A stretch of 5,530 nt of DNA from an uncultured bacterium (GTDB taxonomy: Bacteria; Bacillota; Clostridia; Oscillospirales; Oscillospiraceae), in assembly GCA_949288405.1 (NCBI GenBank), contig CASEKM010000108.1, forward strand, positions 1 to 5,530. Direction: 5' to 3'. Below the pieces are notes generated by a model, which was given only the letters and a program-made list of their open reading frames with translations, was not told where the DNA came from and made no database searches. This document shows positions 1 through 4,483 of the stretch, piece after piece; within the stretch, counting starts at the first letter, position 1; every line of letters starts with the position of its first letter. Position numbers and translations under genes: made by a program.

Positions 1-515
1 TTGCCCGGGAAGAGCTGGCGGTGGCCAACGCCGTACCCACCGCCGAGGGGGCCATCCAGATCGCTCTGGAGGAGCTGCCCATCACCCTCCACGGGGCCCG
101 GGTGCTGGTGGTGGGCTTTGGCCGGGTGGGCCGGGTGACGGCCCACCGGATGGCCGCCCTGGGGGCGAAGGTCACCGTGGCCGCCCGGCGGTATGAGTCC
201 CTGGCCTGGGCCCAGGCCATGGGCTACGGGGCGGAGAAGACGGGCCAGCTGGCGGGGTGGCTGTGCGGCTATGACCTGGTGGTGAACACCGTCCCCGCCC
301 TGGTGCTGGGGGAGGCGGAGCTGGCCGACCTGAAGCCCGACTGTCTGGTGCTGGACCTGGCCAGCAAGCCGGGCGGGGTGGACCTGGAGGCCGCCGGGCG
401 GCTGGGGCGGACGGTGATCTGGGCCCTGTCCCTGCCGGGAAAGGTGGCGCCGGTCACCGCCGGAGCGGCCATCAAAAACACGATCTATAACATGCTCCAC
501 GAGCTTGGCGCATAA
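1..515 (+). CDS. dpaA: Dipicolinate synthase subunit A (DpaA/SpoVFA), 5' truncated by window edge
   Basis: With DpaB, this subunit makes dipicolinic acid from the lysine-pathway intermediate dihydrodipicolinate. In Bacillus this occurs in the mother cell late in sporulation, and the product is loaded with calcium into the spore core. The first complete codon is at position 3, and 170 residues are visible before TAA at 513-515. That is a little over half of the usual ~290-300 residues. The visible part begins with an AREELAVANAVPTAEGAI stretch typical of the family. A Rossmann nucleotide-binding segment follows (VLVVGFGRVGR), then VVNTVPALVL, LDLASKPGGVD and the C-terminal LPGKVAPVTAGA motif, all in DpaA order. 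A GTG at 21 could be taken as a start, but conserved family sequence continues upstream of it, so the true start lies outside the window. dpaB follows after 23 bases, so the two are surely co-transcribed. The promoter is not in view. Confidence 0.95.
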   Translation, partial: AREELAVANAVPTAEGAIQIALEELPITLHGARVLVVGFGRVGRVTAHRMAALGAKVTVAARRYESLAWAQAMGYGAEKTGQLAGWLCGYDLVVNTVPALVLGEAELADLKPDCLVLDLASKPGGVDLEAAGRLGRTVIWALSLPGKVAPVTAGAAIKNTIYNMLHELGA

Positions 516-538
516 GCATAGGAAAGGAAGCGGTTGAT

Positions 539-1123
539 ATGTTGGAAGACAAGACCATCGGGTTTGCCGTGTGCGGCTCCTTCTGCACCCACAGCCGGGC
601 CATGGAGGCCCTGGAGCAGGTGCGCGCCCGGTTTGCCCGGGTGATCCCCATTGTGTCCGAGTTCACGGCGGAGGAGGACACCCGGTTCGGGAATGCCCAC
701 GACCTGATGCGGGAGATGATGCGCATTTGCGACCACCGGGTGATCTCCACCATCAAGGAGGCGGAGCCCATCGGGCCCCAGAAGCTGCTGGATCTGCTGA
801 TCATCGCCCCATGTACGGGAAACACCCTGGGCAAGCTGGCGGGCGGAATCACCGACACCAGCGTCACCATGGCGGCCAAGGCCCATCTGCGCAACGGGCG
901 GCCGGTGCTCATCGCCCCCTCCACCAACGACGGGCTGTCCGCCTCCGCCGCCAACCTGGGGAGCCTGCTGAACCGGAAGTACATCTACTTTGTCCCCTTC
1001 GGCCAGGACGACCCGGAGAAGAAGCCCGCCTCCCTGGTGGCCGACTTCTCCCTGGTGGCCGACGCGGCCCAGGCCGCCCTGGAGGGGCGGCAGCTCCAGC
1101 CTCTGCTGGTCACGCCGGTTTGA
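539..1123 (+). CDS. dpaB: Dipicolinate synthase subunit B (DpaB/SpoVFB), flavoprotein-type
   Basis: This is the second subunit of dipicolinate synthase, acting with the DpaA encoded just upstream. At 194 residues it has the normal full length for the family. It has the flavoprotein (HFCD-like) fold signature: an N-terminal beta strand and loop IGFAVCGSFCTHSRA (residues 7-21), then PCTGNTLGKLAGGITD (91-106), PSTNDGLS (127-134) near the nucleotide site, and FVPFGQDDP (151-159). The ATG at 539 is supported by a purine-rich Shine-Dalgarno AGGAAAGGAAG (520-530) eight bases upstream. The gene ends at TGA 1121-1123 and is followed by a strong terminator, so it is the last gene of the dpa operon. Family knowledge places expression under late mother-cell sigma factors in Bacillus; the control here cannot be read because the operon promoter is outside the window. 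Confidence 0.96.
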   Translation: MLEDKTIGFAVCGSFCTHSRAMEALEQVRARFARVIPIVSEFTAEEDTRFGNAHDLMREMMRICDHRVISTIKEAEPIGPQKLLDLLIIAPCTGNTLGKLAGGITDTSVTMAAKAHLRNGRPVLIAPSTNDGLSASAANLGSLLNRKYIYFVPFGQDDPEKKPASLVADFSLVADAAQAALEGRQLQPLLVTPV

Positions 1124-1161
1124 GTTCTTCTCTGTTCCGCCGATTTCCTCCCGGCGGGACG

Positions 1162-1210
1162 AAAGCGGCCCGGAGACGGCTGAGATGCCGCCTCCGGGCC
1201 GCTTTTCTCT
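1162..1210 (+). terminator. Rho-independent terminator of the dpa operon, between convergent genes
   Basis: A perfect 14-bp stem pairs 1162-1175 with 1192-1205. An inner 4-bp stem (CGGC 1177-1180 with GCCG 1187-1190) closes a six-base TGAGAT loop, with one A/C mismatch between the two stems. A T-rich tail (TTTTCTCT, 1203-1210) follows on the plus strand, which terminates dpaB transcription. It ends just before the stop codon of the convergent birA gene. On the minus strand the same stem is followed only by TTTCGTCC, so termination of birA here is probably weaker. Confidence 0.9.
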
Positions 1211-1211
1211 A

Positions 1212-2204
1212 TCACACGTATCCGTACATGCCCCGCACGGACACCTCGCCGGAGCTGAGGGCCGCCCGGCGGCCGTCGGGGTACTCCACCACCAGGCGGA
1301 ACTGGTCGTCAATGCCCACGGCGAAGGCCTCCTGGCGGGAGGAGGGGGTGATGAGCTGCACCTGGTTGCCGGGGGTGAGGCAGTCGGCCCGGTACTGCTC
1401 CAGATAGGCCTGCTTGTCCTGGGGGAAGCGGGCGTACATCCGGTCCAGGGCCCGGATGATCTCCGCCGCCAGCTGGGAGCGGCGGACGGGGCGGCCCAGG
1501 ATCTGGGCCAGGGAGGAGGCGATGGGCCGCACCTCCTCCTCAAAGTCCTCGGGCCCCTGGTTCACATTGACCCCGATGCCGCAGATCAGGTAGTCCAGGG
1601 CGTTGCTCTCACTCTCCAAACCCAGCTCGGTGAGGATGCCGCACAGCTTCCTGCCCTCCAGCACCAGGTCGTTGGTCCACTTGATCCGGGGGCGGACGCC
1701 GCAGGCGGCCTCCACGCCGTCGCACACCGCCACCGCCACCCAGGCGGTGATGTCGCTCACCGCCTGGGGCTCCACCTGGGGCCGCAGCAGGGCGGTGAGG
1801 TAGAGCCCCTTCCCCTTGGGGGACTGGAAGGAGCGGCCCCGGCGGCCCCGGCCTCCGGTCTGCTCCTCACTGAGGATGACCAGCCCGTCGGGCGCCCCGG
1901 CCATGGCCTGGCGCTTGGCCTCGGTGTTGGTGGAGTCCACCGTCTCCAGGCACAGGAGATGGCTGCCCACCCGGCAGCCGGCCAGGGGGCCGGAGAGCTC
2001 CCCCTCCCGCACCCGGTCGGGGGCGCGCTCCAGGCGGTAGCCCCGGTTGGGGGCGGACTGGATGGCGTAGCCCTCCTGGCGCAGGGCCTCGATGGCCTTC
2101 CACACCGCCGCCCGGCTGATCCCCAGGGCGCGGCTCATGGCCTCCCCCGACACATATCGATCTCCCTGCTCCAGCAGCAGGGACAGCACCTTTTCCCGGC
2201 TCAT
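1212..2204 (-). CDS. birA: Bifunctional biotin-[biotin carboxyl-carrier] protein ligase / biotin repressor (BirA)
   Basis: The enzyme activates biotin with ATP to biotinyl-5'-AMP and transfers it to a lysine of biotin-dependent carboxylase carrier domains in the cytoplasm. The DNA-binding domain lets it repress biotin genes. The 330 residues hold the complete three-domain architecture. First is a winged HTH (about residues 3-60, with GEAMSRALGISRAAVWKAI as the helix-turn-helix). Next is the catalytic core with DSTN (90-93), the biotinyl-AMP loop in EQTGGRGRRGRSF (114-126), KWTNDL (175-180), GRKLCGIL (184-191, with the catalytic-type lysine K186) and GIGVNVN (209-215). Last is an SH3-like C-terminal domain (about 275-330). 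The HTH makes it a group II ligase. The ATG at 2204 has GGAGG eight bases upstream (2213-2217). It is transcribed alone from the promoter at 2242-2270 and is convergent with dpaB. No biotin synthesis or uptake gene lies nearby, so its regulatory targets are elsewhere. Confidence 0.97.
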   Translation of the reverse strand: MSREKVLSLLLEQGDRYVSGEAMSRALGISRAAVWKAIEALRQEGYAIQSAPNRGYRLERAPDRVREGELSGPLAGCRVGSHLLCLETVDSTNTEAKRQAMAGAPDGLVILSEEQTGGRGRRGRSFQSPKGKGLYLTALLRPQVEPQAVSDITAWVAVAVCDGVEAACGVRPRIKWTNDLVLEGRKLCGILTELGLESESNALDYLICGIGVNVNQGPEDFEEEVRPIASSLAQILGRPVRRSQLAAEIIRALDRMYARFPQDKQAYLEQYRADCLTPGNQVQLITPSSRQEAFAVGIDDQFRLVVEYPDGRRAALSSGEVSVRGMYGYV

Positions 2205-2241
2205 GCTCGTATCCTCCCGGCGTCATACAGTTCTGGCCTCT

Positions 2242-2270
2242 ATTATAGAGAAAAGGGGAAATCCCGTCAA
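2242..2270 (-). promoter_or_regulatory. Sigma-A-type promoter of birA
   Basis: Read on the minus strand, the -35 box is TTGACG (2270-2265) and the -10 box is a perfect TATAAT (2247-2242), separated by 17 bases. The start site should be near 2235, giving a leader of about 30 bases that carries the GGAGG ribosome site. The -10 box sits inside the near-palindrome CTCTATTATAGAG (2238-2250). No canonical BirA operator (TTGTTAAC-type half sites) is seen here, so autoregulation by BirA is not supported. Confidence 0.85.
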
Positions 2271-2292
2271 CCGGCGGGCGGGGAAGTTGCGG

Positions 2293-2322
2293 TTGCAATC
2301 CCTTTGCGGGGTACGCTATAAT
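2293..2322 (+). promoter_or_regulatory. Sigma-A-type promoter of the VOC enzyme/membrane protein operon
   Basis: The -35 box TTGCAA (2293-2298) and a perfect -10 box TATAAT (2317-2322) are separated by 18 bases. The expected start is near 2329, leaving a leader of about 65 bases before the ATG at 2394. The promoter is back to back with that of birA: the two -35 boxes are only 22 bases apart, so a protein bound between them could affect both. Confidence 0.85.
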
Positions 2323-2334
2323 AGAGGACACGAT

Positions 2335-2361
2335 CCCCCCGCATCCGGGTCTTCCCGGGGG
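2335..2361 (+). other. GC-rich hairpin in the 5' leader of the VOC gene
   Basis: The leader can fold CCGGG (2345-2349) against CCCGG (2354-2358) with a TCTT loop. Alternatively, GGG/CCC can be stacked on CCCCC (2336-2340) paired with GGGGG (2357-2361), leaving a six-base bulge. It lies wholly inside the predicted transcript, about 20 bases ahead of the ribosome site. No T-run follows, so it is not an obvious terminator. It may stabilise the mRNA, or simply reflect high GC. Confidence 0.4.
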
Positions 2362-2393
2362 AGCGTTCAAATTTACTGCAAGGAGACAGTTCC

Positions 2394-2762
2394 ATGATCC
2401 AGTTCAACCACTTCAACTTCAACGTCCTCGATTTGGACAGGAGCCTGGCCTTTTACAGGGAGGCCCTGGGCCTGGAGCCGGTGCGGGAGAAAACCGCCGC
2501 CGACGGCTCCTTCCGGCTGGTGTACCTGGGGGACGGGCGCACGGACTTTCAGCTGGAGCTCACCTGGCTGAGGGACCGGGAGGCCCCCTATGACCTGGGG
2601 GAGTGCGAGTTCCACCTGGCCTTTGTCACCGACCAGTACCAGGCGTTCTATGAGAAGCATCAGGCCATGGGCTGCGTCTGCTTTGAGAACCCGGCCATGG
2701 GCATCTACTTCATCAGCGACCCCGACGGCTACTGGATCGAGATCGTGCCGGAGAAGAAGTGA
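2394..2762 (+). CDS. Glyoxalase I-like VOC family metalloenzyme
   Basis: The 122-residue protein has the two beta-alpha-beta-beta-beta modules of the vicinal-oxygen-chelate fold. The first starts at NHFNFNVLDLDRSLAFYREALGLEPV (seen in short form at residues 5-30), and the second covers FHLAFVTDQYQAFYEKH (73-89) through SDPDGYWIEIVPE (108-120). The four expected metal ligands of glyoxalase I are in place: H6, E55 (in FQLEL), H74 and E116 (in YWIEI). An active, probably Ni- or Zn-dependent enzyme is therefore likely. Lactoylglutathione lyase-type methylglyoxal detoxification is the best guess, but many VOC proteins act on other substrates, and few Clostridia make glutathione. The ATG has AAGGAG (2380-2385) eight bases upstream. 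Its stop codon overlaps the start of the next gene by one base (TGATG), so the two are translationally coupled. Confidence 0.88.
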   Translation: MIQFNHFNFNVLDLDRSLAFYREALGLEPVREKTAADGSFRLVYLGDGRTDFQLELTWLRDREAPYDLGECEFHLAFVTDQYQAFYEKHQAMGCVCFENPAMGIYFISDPDGYWIEIVPEKK

Positions 2763-3811
2763 TGGCGGGGGAGCGCAACCACGGCTGGCCCGGCTTTTTT
2801 CGGACCTTTGCCGTATTTGCCGCCCTGATGCTCCTGCTGGCCCAGAGCGGCCAGGAGCTGGTGGGGGTGTCCAGCGGGGCGTGGCAGGTGCTGTCCATCT
2901 ACGAGGGCCTCACCCGGTGGTCCATCCCCGCCCTGTTCATGGGCTGGGGGATGTGCGCCCTGGAGGGGGGCGGAAAGGCCTCCCTCAGGGGGAGCCTGCT
3001 GGGGCTGGCCCTGCCCGCCTTCTGCATGCTGGTGTTCTGGGGGGCGCTGTACGCGGTGGTGTCCCACCTGCTGGGGGGCGGGACCCTGACCCTGGGGGGC
3101 GTGTGGGACGCCCTGGCGTCGGCGGCCCGGGGGAACACCTACTTCCACCTGTGGATCCTGTATCCCCTCATCGGCCTGTACCTGGTCCACCCCCTGCTCC
3201 AGCGGTTTGCCTCCTCTGCCAGCCGGGGGGAGATTTTGTACATCCTGGCCCTGGCCCTCCTCTTTGCCGGGGTGCTGCCGGTGTGGGCCTCCTTCCACCC
3301 CAACTGGGCGCTCACCGCCCTGCTGGAGCGGTTCCAGGTCCACATGGTGCTGGGGTACATGGGCTACTACCTGGCCGGGTGGTATCTGCGCCACTTTGTC
3401 ATCGGCCGGGCGGCGGAATTTCTGCTGTACCTATTGGGAGTGCTGGGGCTGGTGGTCACCCTGGCCGGGCCCAGCCTCATCGGCGGAGGCCGGGAGCTGT
3501 GGTACAGCAATACCGCCCCCGGGGTGGCCCTGACGGCGGCGGCCCTGTGCGCCCTGTTCCGGTACGTGCTGGGGGTGAGCGAGGAGCGCTCCCGCCGCCG
3601 GGCGGTGTACGCCCTGGGGGAGTGCGTGTTCGGGGTGTACCTGTTCCACCAGCTCTGGGTCCTGGTATTCCGGTGGTTCGGGGTCTCCCAGCTGGCTCTG
3701 GGGGCGGCGGCCTCGGTGCCGGTGTTCGCCCTGATCTATTTTCTGCTGTCCCTGCCCTTCGCCTGGCTGTTCTCCCGGATCCCCGGGGCCGGGCGGTGGC
3801 TGACGGAGTGA
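2762..3811 (+). CDS. Acyltransferase-3 family (WecH/OafA-like) integral membrane protein, catalytic His apparently missing
   Basis: The 349-residue protein has about ten hydrophobic segments, near residues 13-30, 50-67, 76-103, 127-146, 157-177, 193-210, 216-238, 251-270, 287-305 and 312-338. The pattern fits the acyltransferase-3 family, whose members move acetyl or succinyl groups onto envelope sugars and polymers. Family-like landmarks are RWSIPALFM (52-60), FHLWILYPLIGLYLVHPLL (128-146) and GVYLFHQLWVL (291-301). The family's R-X10-H motif in the first membrane helix is incomplete: R14 is present, but the histidine position holds L25, and no histidine lies in that helix. Activity is therefore doubtful, or the mechanism differs. 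I chose ATG 2762 over the adjacent GTG 2759 because GGAG (2750-2753) is then eight bases away. The gene overlaps the VOC stop codon by one base and ends the operon, with a terminator just downstream. The substrate is unknown. Confidence 0.8.
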   Translation: MAGERNHGWPGFFRTFAVFAALMLLLAQSGQELVGVSSGAWQVLSIYEGLTRWSIPALFMGWGMCALEGGGKASLRGSLLGLALPAFCMLVFWGALYAVVSHLLGGGTLTLGGVWDALASAARGNTYFHLWILYPLIGLYLVHPLLQRFASSASRGEILYILALALLFAGVLPVWASFHPNWALTALLERFQVHMVLGYMGYYLAGWYLRHFVIGRAAEFLLYLLGVLGLVVTLAGPSLIGGGRELWYSNTAPGVALTAAALCALFRYVLGVSEERSRRRAVYALGECVFGVYLFHQLWVLVFRWFGVSQLALGAAASVPVFALIYFLLSLPFAWLFSRIPGAGRWLTE

Positions 3812-3821
3812 CGGGACCGGT

Positions 3822-3853
3822 CCCGCGGAGCGTGTCTCCGCGGGGCTTTTTTT
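3822..3853 (+). terminator. Rho-independent terminator after the membrane protein gene
   Basis: CCCGCGGAG (3822-3830) pairs perfectly with CTCCGCGGG (3836-3844) around a CGTGT loop, with a possible extra T-G pair at 3821/3845. The stem is followed by seven consecutive T residues (3847-3853). The hairpin begins 10 bases after the stop codon. A 12-base perfect palindrome, GGGACCGGTCCC (3813-3824), overlaps its left arm and could compete with it. Confidence 0.93.
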
Positions 3854-3860
3854 GAAATTT

Positions 3861-3892
3861 TTGCAGCACAGCCCCGCTGAGATGCGTATATA
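3861..3892 (+). promoter_or_regulatory. Probable ECF-type (autoregulated) promoter of the sigma factor gene
   Basis: No good TTGACA/TATAAT pair with 16-18 base spacing is present in the gap 3854-3922. Instead, an ECF-like arrangement is seen: a T-rich stretch ending in TTGCAGCAC (3861-3869), then 15 bases, then CGTATATA (3885-3892). The CGTATA element matches the CGTA-type -10 boxes used by ECF factors such as SigW, and ECF factors commonly transcribe their own operon. The -35 assignment is the weaker half. An alternative is TGAAAT (3853-3858), which would need much longer spacing. Control by the encoded sigma factor is inferred. Confidence 0.5.
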
Positions 3893-3922
3893 GGGGCAGA
3901 GACGGACAAAGGAGGGATCCCA

Positions 3923-4483
3923 ATGGACGACCGGACCTTGATCGAAGGCCTCCAGGCGGACGGCCGGACCGGGCTGAGCCGGGCCATGGAGGTGTACGCC
4001 GGCTATACGGCGGCGGTGCTGGGCAACACCCTGAAGGGCCGGGCCAGCCGGGAGGACCTGGAGGAGCTGCTGTCCGACGTGTTCCTGTCCCTGTGGCGGC
4101 ACCGGCTGGAGCTGGAGACGGACAGGTCCCTGCGATCCTGGCTAGCGGCGGTGGCCCGGAACCGGGCGGTGGACTATCTCCGCCGGAAGAAGGAGAGCGG
4201 CCCGGTGCCCGAGGGCCTTCCCGACCCGGCCCCCGGTCCCGAGGAGCAGGCGGAGCGGCGGGAGACGGCGGCGCGGCTGCGGGCCCTGGTGGAGGAGATG
4301 GAGGAGCCGGACCGCACCCTGTTTCTCCGGTACTACTACCAGGAGGAGCCCCTGGACCTGGTGTGCCGGGACCTGAAGATGCACCCGTCCACCGCCCGGT
4401 CCCGGCTGTGCCGGGGGCGCAGGAAGCTGCGGGAACAGCTGGACCAGGAAGGAGGGATGATCCATGCGCAGCCACATCCATGA
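3923..4483 (+). CDS. ECF-like sigma-70 family RNA polymerase sigma factor
   Basis: The 186-residue protein has only the sigma regions 2 and 4 of extracytoplasmic-function sigma factors, which direct RNA polymerase to a small stress or envelope regulon. Region 2 spans about 20-90, with DLEELLSDVFLSLWRH (45-60; core-binding region 2.2) and SWLAAVARNRAVDYLRRKK (72-90; -10 recognition). A Pro/Glu-rich linker (91-111) leads to region 4 (about 112-175), with EPDRTLFLRYYY (128-139) and a helix-turn-helix around LVCRDLKMHPSTARSRLCRGRRKLR (146-170, -35 recognition). The ATG at 3923 has AAAGGAGG (3908-3915) seven bases upstream. Its last 20 bases overlap the start of the membrane protein gene, and the ribosome site of that gene lies inside its coding sequence. 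Such tight coupling is usual for sigma/anti-sigma pairs. I cannot name a specific ECF subgroup from the sequence alone. Confidence 0.93.
   Translation: MDDRTLIEGLQADGRTGLSRAMEVYAGYTAAVLGNTLKGRASREDLEELLSDVFLSLWRHRLELETDRSLRSWLAAVARNRAVDYLRRKKESGPVPEGLPDPAPGPEEQAERRETAARLRALVEEMEEPDRTLFLRYYYQEEPLDLVCRDLKMHPSTARSRLCRGRRKLREQLDQEGGMIHAQPHP

Noticed and set aside
21..23. GTG as the start of dpaA
   Set aside because: Conserved DpaA residues (AREELA) lie in frame upstream and no ribosome site precedes it. The gene is simply cut by the window edge.
1135..1159. Second hairpin (TCCGCCG...CGGCGGG) between dpaB and the terminator
   Set aside because: It is a short stem with a nine-base loop and no T-run on either side. 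It is probably a chance GC-rich pairing or minor support for the terminator.
485..1543. 352-codon minus-strand frame across dpaB and the 3' part of birA
   Set aside because: It crosses the terminator hairpin, is Arg/Pro/Gly-rich, and runs in a different frame on the birA strand without any motif.
990..2321. 443-codon open frame on the plus strand opposite birA
   Set aside because: It overlaps the clearly genuine birA in antisense, is low-complexity and rich in Gly/Ala/His/Leu, and has no family motif. It is typical of open antisense frames in GC-rich DNA.
2205..2393. BirA operator or biotin-linked autoregulation in the divergent region
   Set aside because: No TTGTTAAC/GTTAACAA-like half sites with proper spacing could be found.
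2590..3855. 421-codon plus-strand frame overlapping the VOC and membrane protein genes
   Set aside because: It is a Gly/Pro/Arg-rich shadow of two genes with recognisable families. It has no ribosome site or domain.
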